Shown: positions 11,401 through 21,879 of the stretch, in pieces
Position numbering within the stretch: the stretch's first letter is position 1
Layout of the letters: the number at the start of each line of letters is the position of its first letter
Assembly (NCBI RefSeq): GCF_932526225.1
Contig: NC_064044.1
Location: 14,571,453-14,635,452, forward strand
Length of the DNA stretch: 64,000 nt
DNA from: Nematostella vectensis
Lineage: Eukaryota; Cnidaria; Anthozoa; Actiniaria; Edwardsiidae
Direction of reading: 5' to 3'
Program-made: the position numbers and the translations under genes
Notes under the pieces: generated by a model
The model's database searches: none
Seen by the model: only the letters and a program-made list of their open reading frames with translations
Told to the model about the DNA's origin: nothing

Positions 11401-13362
11401 TCAGCATAGTCCTTTGTGTTCACTACTTGTTCAGCTTTTCCACGCTATGTCAGCATAGTCCTTTGTGTTCACTTCTTGTTCAGCTTTTCCACGCTATGTC
11501 AGCATAGTCCTTTGTGTTCACTACTTGTTCAGCTTTTCCACGTTATGTCAGCACAGTCCTTTGTGTTCACTTCTTATTCAGCTTTTCCACGTTATGTCAG
11601 CATAGTCCTTTGTGTTCATTTCTTATTCAGCTTTTCCACGTTATGTCAGCATAGTCCTTTGTGTTCACTTCTTATTCAGCTTTTCCACGTTATGTCAGCA
11701 CAGTCCTTTGTGTTCACTTCTTATTCAGCTTTTCCACGTTATGTCAGCATAGTCCTTTGTGTTCACTTCTTGTTCAGCTTTTCCACGCTATGTCAGCATA
11801 GTCCTTTGTGTTCACTTCTTGTTCAGCTTTTTCACGCTATGTCAGCATAGTCCTTTGTGTTCACTTCTTGTTCAGCTTTTCCACGCTATGTCAGCATAGT
11901 CCTTTGTGTTCACTTCTTGTTCAGCTTTTTCACGCTATGTCAGCACAGTCCTTTGTGTTCACTTCTTATTCAGCTTTTCCACGCTATGTCAGCACAGTCC
12001 TTTGTGTTCACTTCTTATTCAGCTTTTCCACGCTATGTCAGCATAGTCCTTTGTGTTCACTTCTTGTTCAGCTTTTCCACGCTATGTCAGCATAGTCCTT
12101 TGTGTTCACTTCTTATTCAGCTTTTCCACGTTATGTCAGCATAGTCCATTGTGTCCACTACTTGTTCAGCTTTTCCACGCTATGTCAGCATAGTCCTTTG
12201 TGTTCACTACTTGTTCAGCTTTTCCACGCTATGTCAGCATAGTCCTTTGTGTTCACTTCTTGTTCAGCTTTTCCACTCTATGTCAGCATAGTACTTTGTG
12301 TCCACTACTTGCTTGGATTTTCCACGCTATGTCAGCATAGTCCTTTGTGTTCACTTCTGGTTCAGCTTTTCCACGCTATGTCAGCATAGTCCTTTGTGTT
12401 CACTTCTTGTTCAGCTTTTCCACGCTATGTCAGCATCGTCCTTTGTGTTCACTACTTGTTCAGCTTTTTCACGCTATGTCAGCATAGTCCTTTGTGTTCA
12501 CTTCTTGTTCAGCTTTTCCACGCTATGTCAGCATAGTCCTTTGTGTTCACTACTTGTTCAGCTTTTCCACGTTATGTCAGCACAGTCCTTTGTGTTCACT
12601 TCTTATTCAGCTTTTCCACGTTATGTCAGCATAGTCCTTTGTGTTCATTTCTTATTCAGCTTTTCCACGTTATGTCAGCATAGTCCTTTGTGTTCACTTC
12701 TTATTCAGCTTTTCCACGTTATGTCAGCACAGTCCTTTGTGTTCACTTCTTATTCAGCTTTTCCACGTTATGTCAGCATAGTCCTTTGTGTTCACTTCTT
12801 GTTCAGCTTTTCCACGCTATGTCAGCATAGTCCTTTGTGTTCACTTCTTGTTCAGCTTTTTCACGCTATGTCAGCACAGTCCTTTGTGTTCACTTCTTAT
12901 TCAGCTTTTCCACGCTATGTCAGCATAGTCCTTTGTGTTCACTTCTTGTTCAGCTTTTCCACGCTATGTCAGCATAGTCCTTTGTGTTCACTTCTTATTC
13001 AGCTTTTCCACGCTATGTCAGCATAGTCCTTTGTGTCCACTACTTGTTCAGCTTTTCCACGCTATGTCAGCATAGTCCTTTGTGTTCACTTCTTGTTCAG
13101 ATTTTCCACGCTATGTCAGCATCGTCCTTTGATTTCACTTCTTGTTCAGCTTTTCCACGCTATGTCAGCATAGTCCTTTGTGTCCACTTCTTGTTCAGCT
13201 TTTCCACGCTATGTCAGCATAGTCCTTTGTGTTCACTTCTTGTTCAGCTTTTCCACGCTATGTCAGCATAGTCCTTTGTGTTCACTTCTTGTTCAGCTTT
13301 TCCACGCTATGTCAGCATAGTCCTTTGTGTCCACTTCTTGTTCAGCTTTTTCATGCTAAGTG
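8419..13362. repeat. 49-bp satellite array (~100 copies)
   Basis: The unit contains CATAGTCCTTTGTGTTCACT, TTGTTCAGCTTTTCCACG and CTATGTCAG. Each unit contains a small inverted repeat, CTATG-TCAG-CATAG. Higher-order structure is visible: the block with the variant TTATGTCAGCACAG recurs at about 10619, 11549 and 12578 (offsets 930 and 1029 bp), and inside one block that variant recurs every 147 bp (three units). Open frames up to 242 codons arise only where variants remove the TAG in CATAG; they are not genes. Confidence 0.97.
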
Positions 13363-13566
13363 AGCTTCCGGCATAGAGGCAGTAACTAAAAGAGAACACC
13401 CGGTATGGTTTCCCTTTGTATTGAAATATTTTCATTATCATAGATTAAAAATACTTAAAATTCTGTGCATCTATTGCTATAGAAAACCTTAGTATTCTCT
13501 TCTTAAAATTCTCCAAGAAAGTCTTGACTGTGACCGGTGGGGTTGGCGCCAGCATGTTGTCACAAC

Positions 13567-13582
13567 ATATATATATATATAT

Positions 13583-13670
<88 letters not shown>
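13567..13670. repeat. (TA)n microsatellite
   Basis: About 100 bp of almost pure TA dinucleotide with one interruption (CAATA near 13583). Confidence 0.97.
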
Positions 13671-13672
<2 letters not shown>

Positions 13673-14084
13673 AAAAATAAAATTTAAATTTTTGTTAAAA
13701 CATCAATAGAGAATATCCGGATATTTTAGTCTATATTTCGGGAATTTTAAGTAAAAAATTATTTTTTGGGAGAATATCCGAAAGGATTTTTATATCATTT
13801 TTGGGAGTAATGTATCTAGGCCTGTACTGCACTCTATAACGGAACCAACCAAAAAAAAAAAAAATGTAAAAAAAGATCCTTATAAAACAAAAAGAGTGTT
13901 TGTGTACAACATAAAAATAACGTTTCTTGATCTGCTTGCCATAAGTCTTTTAATTTCTTTTTCTGTTACCGCGGTCGCCTAGATAAATGTTAAACTACCT
14001 CAATTATATAACAATAGACTTTATTCTCTGACCAGACTTTATCATTTCGAGGTTGAACTGCTGCTATTAGCAGGAAACTCGAAC

Positions 14085-14774
14085 ATGTCAAGAAACTGGT
14101 CGGAACCTTGGAGACAGCGATATGATGAGGAGCTTCTTTGTAGAAGCACAACTAGGGTTGGCATGGAAGCGACACTCTTTCTAGTGATCAACTGTTTGTC
14201 ACTATTTGGTAACATCCTGATATGCTTTGTTATCATCCAAACGAACGGTCTTCGCCGAAACACCACAAATGTATTGATAGTTGGCTTAGCAGTCTCAGAT
14301 ATCCTCCAGGCCCTCCTCGGCATGCCGCTGACTTGCGGTGTCCTTCTAACGGGAAAGTGGATCTTCGGGGAGTTCCTCTGCAAAGTCCAGGGGTTCTGGC
14401 TTCTGTTCCTAGGATTCGTGTCACTGCACAGCATGGCGTTGACCGCGCTCAATCGATACTTTTGCGTGGTGAGACCGGAGGTGTATCGACGTGTATTTAC
14501 GAGGAAGTCCACGCTGTTTATGCTGTGCGCTGTGTGGGTGTTTGCGCTAGCGAGTGTTACTCTACCGCAGATTTCTGAACAGGTTACTTTCCGCTTTCAG
14601 GCCAATCGCGCAGCTTGTTTTATAACATTGACAGAGTTTGCTGAAAATATTGTGTACACTTCGTATTCAGTTATTAGTTATATAGCGCTACCGTTGTGCG
14701 TCATAGTGGTGTGTTATGCATAAGTTTATGCGGTTATACGACACCACAAGAAACGTCTACGTTCTGCTACGGAG
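14085..14774 (+). pseudogene. Class A GPCR, copy A exon 1 (TM1-TM5), stop in TM5
   Basis: Encodes a rhodopsin-class seven-helix receptor. The N-terminus has an NWS glycosylation site. TM1 has GNILICF, TM2 LAVSD, the TM3 entry LCKVQ with the disulphide cysteine, TM3 ends in NRY (in place of DRY), TM4 carries the conserved W, extracellular loop 2 has RAAC, and TM5 has the conserved proline. Codon 213 is TAA (14721-14723) where copy B has AAA. The frame then stays open to a GTAAGA donor at 14775, phase 0, leading to exon 2. NRY is typical of melatonin-receptor relatives, but TM7 has NPxxY; the ligand is unknown. The stop truncates the receptor before TM6, so this copy is very probably non-functional. 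Confidence 0.85.
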
Positions 14775-14779
14775 GTAAG

Positions 14780-14810
14780 ACAGTCATTTATGGCCTGTCT
14801 AAATGACTGT
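14780..14810 (+). other. Stem-loop immediately after the GPCR 5' splice site
   Basis: ACAGTCATTTA and TAAATGACTGT form an 11-bp perfect stem with a 9-nt loop, starting 5 nt after the GT donor. It is unchanged in copy B (27423-27453). It could affect donor use; this is inference. Confidence 0.6.
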
Positions 14811-15687
14811 ACACATCATCTGGTGTGCGCACATCACCTAGTGTGTACATGACGAGAACTGCGCACATCACCTAGTATGTACATGACGAACACTTCGCAC
14901 ATCACATAGTGTGTAGATGACAAGCACTGCGCACATCACCTAATGTGTACATGACGAGAACTGCGCACATCACCTAATATGTGCATGACGAGCACTGCGC
15001 ACATCACCTAGTATGTACATGACGAGCACTGCGCACATCACCTAGTATGTACATGACAAGCACTGCGCACATCACCTAATGTGTACATGACGAGAACTGC
15101 GCACATCACCTAGTATGATAATACGAGCACTGCGCACATCACCTAATGTGTACATGACGAGAACTGCGCACATCACCTAGTATGATAATACGAGCACTGC
15201 GCACATCACCTAATGTGTACATGACGAGAACTGCGCACATCACCTAGTATGATAATACGAGCACTGCGCACATCACCTAGTGTGAACATGACGAGCACTG
15301 CGCACATCACCTAGTGTGTATATGACAAGCACTGCGCACATCACCTAGTGTGTACATGACAAGCACTGCGCACATCACCTAATGTGTACATGAAAAGCAC
15401 TGCGCACATCACCTAGTGTGCACATGACGAGCACTGCGCACATCACCTAGTGTGTACATGAAAAGCACTGCGCACATCACATAGTGTGTACATGACGAGC
15501 ACTGCGCACATCACAGTGTGTACATGACGAGCACTGCGCACATCACCTAGTGTGTACATAACGAACACTGCGCACATCACCTAGTGTGTACAAGACGAGC
15601 ACTGCGCACATCACTTAGTGTGTACATGACGTGCACTACGCACATCACCTAAGTGTGTACATGACGAGCACTGCGCACATCACATAG
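14811..15687. repeat. 34-bp intronic minisatellite, left part (copy A)
   Basis: The unit contains GACGAGCACTGCGCACATC and ACCTAGTGTGTACAT. It fills the GPCR intron and continues beyond the MITE at 15913-16290. Some units carry deletions (ATGATAATACG variants), giving local 67-bp repeats. Confidence 0.95.
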
Positions 15688-15912
15688 TAGAGAGCTTAAG
15701 CAAGTCAACACGAACGGCATCAAAAACGGCGCGCGCGCTCACGAATTGCTAAAAAACGTCGTTGACGTCCTTGACCGCGCGCGTAGAACGTAAAAATAGG
15801 GAAAATGCCTTTCTAGATTTCCTGTCACGGACGTCAACGCCGTTTTTCAGCAATTACTGAGCGCGCGCGCCGTTTTTGATGCCGTTTGTGTTGACTTGCT
15901 TAAGCTCTCTAG
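15688..15912. mobile_element. 225-bp MITE with long terminal inverted repeats
   Basis: Ends read TAGAGAGCTTAAGCAAGTCA and its reverse complement. The inverted similarity continues ~80 bp through a GCGCGCGC run and CGTTGACGTCC. It splits one minisatellite unit, with a TA or TAG target duplication (the exact boundary is ambiguous). The same insertion is in copy B, so it predates the duplication. No coding capacity. Confidence 0.85.
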
Positions 15913-16290
15913 TGTGTACATGACGAGCACTGCGCACAACACCTAGTGTGTACATGACGAGCACTGCGCACATCACCTAGTGTGTACATGACGAGCACTG
16001 CGCACATCACCTAGTGTGTACATGACGAGCACTGCGCACATCATCTAGTGTGTACATGACGAGCACTGCGCACATCACATAGTGTGTACATTACAAGCAT
16101 TGCGCACATCACCTGGTGTTTAAATGACGAGCACTGCGCACATCACCTAGTGTGTACATTACAAGCATTACGCACATCACCTGGTGTGCAAATGACTAGC
16201 ACTGCGTACATCACCTAGTGTGTACATTACAAGCATTGCGCACATCACCTGGTGTGTAAATGACGAGCACTGCGCACATCACCTTTGGTA
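15913..16290. repeat. 34-bp intronic minisatellite, right part (copy A)
   Basis: Continuation of the array interrupted by the MITE, ending shortly before the acceptor of GPCR exon 2. Confidence 0.93.
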
Positions 16291-16369
16291 CATGTCTAGA
16301 GCGTCGTTCGAAAACGTAAGTATGAATTAAAGCGATAAATTGTTGTTTCGCTTTGTTTTGTTTTGCCAG

Positions 16370-16780
16370 GATTTTACGAACCCTCTCCAGGTACCACAGG
16401 CTTCCCAACAGCGCAACGCATCAAACAACACGGCTCGCCATGTTTCTGTAGAAGAAATCCAGTCAACAAACACGCTTTTCGCAATCGTCCTCGGCTTCGG
16501 CTCATGCTGGATCCCTTCTATATTAGTCGAATTGGTTGACTCCGCTCTCCCCGGGGGAGTGGTCCCACGGGAGTTGTATGTCACCTATATCTTCTTGGCG
16601 TTTCTGTCATGCGCAATCAACCCGGTTCTGTACAGTGTAATGAGTCGCCGCTTCCGTCGGGCTACCTATCAAGCACTGCGCGCATGCTGTTCTCTGAAAA
16701 CAGCTACGAACGTGGCACCGATAACAGCTGAGTCCATTCCCAGGCAATCGCCAAGACCCAAACGGGGGTCGACAGGGTGA
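16370..16780 (+). CDS. GPCR copy A exon 2 (TM6-TM7 and tail)
   Basis: Starts after the acceptor TTTTGCCAG in phase 0, matching exon 1. Encodes the end of intracellular loop 3, TM6 with CWIP (the CWxP switch), TM7 with CAINPVLYS (NPxxY) and a basic tail containing a CC pair, a possible palmitoylation site. The TGA at 16778-16780 is followed 8 bp later by the 36-bp array. The reading frame is intact, but it is downstream of the TM5 stop of copy A. It differs from copy B by one residue near the start (NPL versus NTL). Confidence 0.85.
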   Translation, partial: DFTNPLQVPQASQQRNASNNTARHVSVEEIQSTNTLFAIVLGFGSCWIPSILVELVDSALPGGVVPRELYVTYIFLAFLSCAINPVLYSVMSRRFRRATYQALRACCSLKTATNVAPITAESIPRQSPRPKRGSTG

Positions 16781-16788
16781 AGAGGCCC

Positions 16789-18273
16789 TACCCCGAGCCT
16801 TAGACTCTACCAGCCGCCATCTTGTAGCCCGAGCCTTAGACTCTACCAGCCGCCATCTTGTACCCCGAGCCTTAGACTCTACCAGCCGCCATCTTGTACC
16901 CCGAGTCTTAGACTCTACCAGCCCCCATCTTGTAGCCCGAGCCTTAGACTCTACCAGCCGCCATCTTGTACCCCGAGCTTTAGACTCTACCAGCCGCCAT
17001 CTTGTACCCCGAGTCTTAGACTCTACCAGCCGCCATCTTGTAGCCCGAGCCTTAGACTCTACCAGCCGCCATCTTGTACCCCGAGCCTTAGACTCTACCA
17101 GCCGCCATCTTGTACCCCGAGTCTTAGACTCTACCAGCCGCCATCTTGTACCCCGAGCCTTAGACTCTACCAGCCGCCATCTTGTACCCCGAGCCTTAGA
17201 CTCTACCAGACGCCATTTTGTACCCCAAGCATTAGACTCTACCAGCCGCCATCTTGTACCCCGGGCCTTAGACTCTACCAGCCGCCATCTTGTACCCCGA
17301 GCCTCAGACTCTACCAGCCGCCATCTTGTACCCCAAGCATTAGACTCTACCAGCCGCCATCTTGTACCCCTAGCCTTAGACTCTACCAGCCGCCATCTTG
17401 TACCCCGAGCCTTAGACTCTACCAGCCAGCATATTTTGTACCCCGAGCCTTAGACTCTACCAGCCGCCATCTTGTACCCTGAACCTTAGACTTTGCCAGC
17501 CGCCATCTTGTACCCCAAGCATTAGACTCTATCAGCCGCCATCTTGTATCCCGAACCTTAGACTCTATCAGCCGCCATCTTGTAACCCAATCATTAGACT
17601 CTATCAGCCGCCATCTTGTACCCCGAACCTTAGACTCTAACAGCCGCCATCTTGTACCCCAAGCATTAGACTCTAACAGCCGCCATTTTGTACCCCAAGC
17701 ATTAGACTCTACCAGCCGCCATCTTGTACCTCGAGCATTAGACTCTACCAGCCGCCATCTTGTACCCCGAGCCTTAGACTCTACCAGCCGCCATCTTGTA
17801 CCCTGAACCTTAGACTCTACCAGCCGCCATCTTGTACCCCAAGCATTAGACTCTATCAGCCGCCATCTTGTATCCCGAACCTTAGATTCTATCAGCCGCC
17901 ATCTTGTACCCCAATCATTAGACTCTATCAGCCGCCATCTTGTACCCCGAACCTTAGACTCTACCAGCCGCCATCTTGTACCCCGAACCTTAAACTCTAT
18001 CAGCCGCCATCTTGTACCCTAAGCATTAGACTCTAACTGCCGCCATTTTGTACCCCAAGCATTAGACTCTACCAGCCGCCATCTTGTACCTCGAGCATTA
18101 GACTCTACCAGCCGCCATCTTGTACCCCAAGCATTAGACTCTACCAGCCGCCATCTTGTACCTCGAGCATTAGACTCTACCAGCCGCCATCTTGTACCCC
18201 AAGCATTAGACTCTACCAGCCGCCATCTTGTACCTCGAGCATTAGACTCTACCAGCCGACATTTTGTATTCCG
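16789..18273. repeat. 36-bp satellite with a YY1-like motif per unit (copy A, ~41 units)
   Basis: The unit contains GACTCTACCAGCCGCCATC and TTGTACCCCGAGCCTTA. On the minus strand nearly every unit reads CAAGATGGCGGC, the consensus of the YY1 zinc-finger protein. Because 36 is a multiple of three, the minus strand gives 12-residue repeats (RWRLVESNA.GT) with no stops over long stretches; no start or other evidence of a gene was found. The array begins right after the GPCR stop codon, so it would lie in its 3' UTR or flank. Confidence 0.93.
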
Positions 18274-19663
18274 AGTGAAAGAAGTATCCACTCACTACAT
18301 TTTGCAATCAAAATAACTGGGGCTTAACTCGGTAACTCCCAGACTCAGTAAACATCGCACTTTATTTATCTTATTTATAAATATTGAAGAGATGTTATTT
18401 CCATAGGCCGATTTGAGAGAACTATTGCGATATTTACCTTTTGGGGGGGATGGTTTGAGATTTCTTCAAATTATTTTAAAGTGGGCACCTGAAACAAACT
18501 TTTCCCGCCCTCACCTAAACACAAGAACAAAGGTGTCATTTTTAGCTTTTAAACCAGTCGAAGCAGCAACAAGCGCAAGATATCTTTGTTTTCTTTTTTT
18601 TATTGCCTTTGTGCTTGCGCTTCGTTGTGCGAAGTGAAAAAGAAACAACTTAGATTGATGTCAGGTGACAATAACTGACCAATTCCGACCAATTCCGACC
18701 TCAAGCCTTCCAGTCTTTCAAGATAACGACCGAGTTTGACGAGAAGTTCAACGAGGACAGTACTTTATTTGTGACCGCATGAACTAGTACTCTCCCTTAA
18801 TTTAACCATTCATGAAGTACTGGCCGTGGGGCCATCCATGACGTACTGACAGAGGTAATTCACTTTTTTCACAACTCGTTTTCACTAAAAAAAACCCTGC
18901 TAGCATCACTGGTGAAAACAGAGCTTTGAAGTTACGGGTATATCCTCTATATATTATTATATATATTAGTGTAGTTTCCTTTTATTGTTGTCGCATAATC
19001 TTTTACCTATAAATTATAGAGGGTCAATGTTTACAGGGTGTTGAGATATTTCTCGTTACTTAGCGATCCGGTTGTTAGGCGCGTGCTCGATCATCCGGGA
19101 ACTTCACACTTCTAGGCGGGAAAACGATTAAAGGAAGTGTTACAAGGATCAGCTTGCAACAACAACTGTTCGCGTTAGAGCTTGCTGGTATGTCAAAAGA
19201 GTCAATTTAAGCGCAACATGGAATGGTACAGGCATTTTACACGATACAATTTTAAAACAAACATCTATTGGCAAAATCACTTTAATATTCAGTCTTAATA
19301 GTCGCGCGGTAGCCCTTGTTAACAAAGATAGCAATTTGTAAGCAAAGACGCCATCCACTTTTCGCGCAACACCTTCTTTTTTTCTTAATAAGAAATGACT
19401 CACTCAAAAAAAATATTGGAGAAAAATACTCATCCAAACAAATAGGAGACAACCTCCAGACCTCCCCCCACCCCCCGAAATTTTAGTGATCCGTGCATAT
19501 TTATTTATATTTATTTACATTTTTTAGCGCAGTACCCGATAAATCGGCAGATTTAAACAACAACAACAAACCCCAAGCTGCATTCATGCTGATTCGAGTA
19601 AACTCTGCTCTGGGGAGCCTGTGACTTGTTACTGATTGGTTTCTGTAACTTGTTGTAATTTAG
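18274..19663. other. No gene recognised (copy A spacer)
   Basis: Ordinary AT-rich sequence shared with copy B. At 19245 it holds the empty site of the transposon found in copy B at 31653-34106. The 74-codon frame at 18413-18637 is identical in copy B, but so is the surrounding non-coding DNA, so it is not evidence of a gene. Confidence 0.6.
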
Positions 19664-19832
19664 CGGAGTTTTAGACTAGCAAAGGTCGCATGCGTGATCC
19701 CCACAATTGGCATCACGCTAGCCCGTTCGCAGCTCTAGATCCCACATGGATCTGAGCTGTGATTTAAAGCACTTCGTTCGACTCGAAGTCGCCCTGCAGT
19801 TTTTTTGCCGATGAAGTTTAACTGAAGCAAAC

Positions 19833-19889
19833 CGGCTATGCCATGCTGACGAGTCCTAATAAGGACGAAACAGCTGTCCATGGTTGCCG
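19833..19889 (+). ncRNA. Type I hammerhead ribozyme, unit 1 (copy A)
   Basis: CUGACGA, stem II GUCC/GGAC, GAAA, 2-bp stem III with AGCU loop, GUC cleavage triplet, stem I CCAUG/CAUGG extended by CGGC/GCCG around an internal loop. Predicted cleavage after 19878. All core bases are present. Confidence 0.9.
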
Positions 19890-20187
19890 AACTGCACGGG
19901 TAATAGACTGTGCTAGCGTCCCGTCTTGGCCCGACTGGTGCCAATGTGTGTATGCTAGTGTGCTTCTAAAGTCCACATTTATGTATACATACTCGCAAGG
20001 ATAGTTTGGCTATCCGACGGAGTTTTAGACTAGCAAAGGTCGCATGCGTGATCCGCACAATTGGCATCACGCTAGCCCGGTCGCAGCTCTAGATCCCACA
20101 TGGATCTGAGCTGTGGTTTAAAGCACTTCGTTCTACTCGAAGTCGCCCTGCAGTTTTTTTTGCCGATGAAGTTTAACTGAGGCAAAC

Positions 20188-20244
20188 CGGCTATGCCATG
20201 CTGACGAGTCCTAATAAAGACGAAACAGCTGTCCATGGTTGCCG
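20188..20244 (+). ncRNA. Type I hammerhead ribozyme, unit 2 (copy A)
   Basis: Same fold as unit 1, but GGAC is AGAC, which breaks one pair of stem II and may weaken it. Predicted cleavage after 20233. Confidence 0.82.
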
Positions 20245-20580
20245 AACTGCACGGGTAATAGACTGTGCTAGCGTCCCGTCTTGGCCCGACTGGTGCCAGT
20301 GTTTGTATGCTAGTGTCCTTATAAAGTCCACATTTGTGAAAATACGGTTGCCATGGTAACATGGAGCGTCTCCTCGACATGTCAATGGCATCGAAATGTC
20401 CGCAGATAGATTTTAGGAAAAATCACCAAGTTTTAGTCTCTTAACTGTTATGGTTCAGAAGTTATAGTAATTTTCCTGGAGGGAGGGCTTACAGAGCCCC
20501 CCCCCCCCCCCCCAAGTCTGAATAGAGTTAAGCAGGTACCATCTTTATTGAAATGACAACATCTTTCTTTTCTTTTATTC

Positions 20581-20757
20581 GATATCGATGATAATCCTAA
20601 TGTTATGATATACAATGATCCTAATATTCGATATCGATGATAATCCTAATCTTATGGAAATACAATTATCATAATATCCGACATCGATGATAATCCTAAT
20701 CTTATGATATACAATGATCCTAATATCCGATATCGATGATAATCCTAATCTTATGAC
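20581..20757. repeat. 49-50-bp tandem repeat, ~3.6 copies (copy A)
   Basis: The unit starts GATATCGATGATAATCCTAA. Unrelated in sequence to the 49-bp satellite at 8419-13362. Copy B equivalent at 35434-35610. Confidence 0.85.
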
Positions 20758-21114
20758 AACAATGTGGGACCACTTGCTGACCCCTCTCATTATCTTCCAT
20801 TTTTGGGGGGAGGGGGGAGGCGCCTTTGTTTGCTCTACTATAGTCATAGCTTTTAGTTGGATAGCGCGAGAATCTGAGTACTTTGGCCACCCCCCTCAAT
20901 CTGGCAAGTTTGCATGCCACAAGGCTCCCGCATTAATATTTTCTATTCTCTTTGGTTTTAAAGGTCCTTGCACCTAGAGCTTCATGCGGGAAGGCTATGT
21001 GTAGACTGGTTGCTTTAAGGGGAGTTTAATTGTTGTCGAGGAGCGCGTTGAGCGGTGCTGACGAGACCCCTCGAATGCCACACAAGGAAAGCGAGGAATG
21101 TTGAATGTTCATGT

Positions 21115-21120
21115 TTTATT
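21115..21120 (-). terminator. AATAAA poly(A) signal of the peptide precursor gene (copy A)
   Basis: Minus-strand AATAAA ~335 bp after the stop codon at 21454; the likely 3' end of the transcript. Copy B has the same hexamer at 35968-35973. Confidence 0.45.
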
Positions 21121-21453
21121 TCATTGCTCGTCCCTTACAAACTTATTTTTACACTTATAAAAATCTTACAATTATATAGAAATTAAAAATCATGTCAGTA
21201 TTTAGAGTAAAAAAATCAACAAAATTTTCGCTGTCAGGTCCGGTGTTCAGTCCTTGTGTTCCGTTCTTTGTGGTCCAATCGTTTCCATGGCAACCAGTGT
21301 GAAATCTATCCCCGGCAAGGGACCTTTCTGTACTTAAGACTACAAGGCAAAATCACGAAGATTAGGAGTGCAACTTTCATGTTCTTCCCCTTCAAGTGAA
21401 CGTTTTATGATCGTCCGGTTCGGGAAAGATTTAGCAGCGGTTCTATGGTGTAC

Positions 21454-21710
21454 TTACATTCGACGATAGCAGTATCGGTAGCAGTGGCGGTAACGGCGGG
21501 GCTTTCCGTGGTAGTATTTGTACCTCCAGACGCAGCGGCGACGATAACGGCAGTGGTAGTATTTAACTTTGCAAGAACACTTCAGGTAGCAGTGGTACTT
21601 ATAGTGACACTTGTGCTTTATAAACAAAAACGATTTGCAATATCTGTAGCGACGACACACGCGACGGCAGCTACGATAGAGATGATGTCTTTTCTCAGGA
21701 ACATTCTCGT
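21454..21710 (-). CDS. Secreted cationic Cys-rich peptide precursor, exon 5 (copy A)
   Basis: Last exon of a five-exon minus-strand gene (22678-22813, 22361-22423, 22211-22267, 21826-21879, 21454-21710); all four introns are phase 1 and the sum is 188 codons plus stop. This exon starts after CAACAG, finishes the acidic pro-region with a PEKR dibasic site, then encodes a ~77-residue peptide with 11 Cys, about 26 Arg/Lys, 8 His, about 16 Tyr and no Asp or Glu (examples: SCRRVCRRYRYC, KCSCKV, RYRRRCVW). Acidic pro-region plus cationic mature part is the layout of charge-neutralised antimicrobial precursors such as arminins, but the Cys/Tyr pattern matches no family I recognise. A nematocyst or mucus structural role is also possible. 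The protein of this exon is the same in copy B. Confidence 0.75.
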
Positions 21711-21825
21711 CTGTTGAGGGTGCATTCATTAAAAAAATCCATAAGATATACGCATTCATTGGAGGATTATATAGAGTATGGCTGGATAAGAATCTAAATT
21801 ATTAAACTATTAACGTAGACTTTAC

Positions 21826-21879
21826 CTTTCTCCACTTCAGCTACCTCGTTTTCTGCTTCTCCTGGGTTCTCATCGTTTT
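21826..21879 (-). CDS. Peptide precursor, exon 4 (copy A)
   Basis: 54 bp between acceptor TTCACAG and donor GTAAAG, phase 1 on both sides. Encodes a Glu/Asp/Asn-rich piece of the pro-region (NDENPGEAENEVAEVEK). Confidence 0.7.

Larger units (their letters stand above)
19664..20335 (+). mobile_element. Dimeric hammerhead retrozyme (copy A)
   Basis: Two direct units of about 355 bp, each starting CGGAGTTTTAGACTAGCAAA and ending near AAAGTCCACATTT, each with one hammerhead ribozyme. The distance between the two predicted cleavage sites (19878 and 20233) is 355 nt, the length of the RNA monomer that would be released. Tandem dimer organisation with type I ribozymes is the hallmark of retrozymes. 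No protein is encoded. Confidence 0.82.

Noticed and set aside
9704-13271. Long open frames (up to 242 codons) in the 49-bp satellite
   Set aside because: They cycle through all three frames of one non-coding unit and exist only where variants remove a TAG.
13524-13709. 61-codon frame over the (TA)n run
   Set aside because: Simple-sequence translation (IYIYIY).
14042-14512. Minus-strand 156-codon frame opposite the GPCR
   Set aside because: Antisense shadow of a clear seven-helix receptor frame.
18413-18637. 74-codon frame identical in both duplication copies (30811-31035)
   Set aside because: Identity is no higher than in surrounding non-coding DNA; no splice sites or known motif.
21445-21717. 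90-codon plus-strand frame rich in Val/Ala opposite the peptide exon
   Set aside because: It is the complement of the Cys/Tyr-rich exon, which has matching phases, a signal peptide and a processing site.
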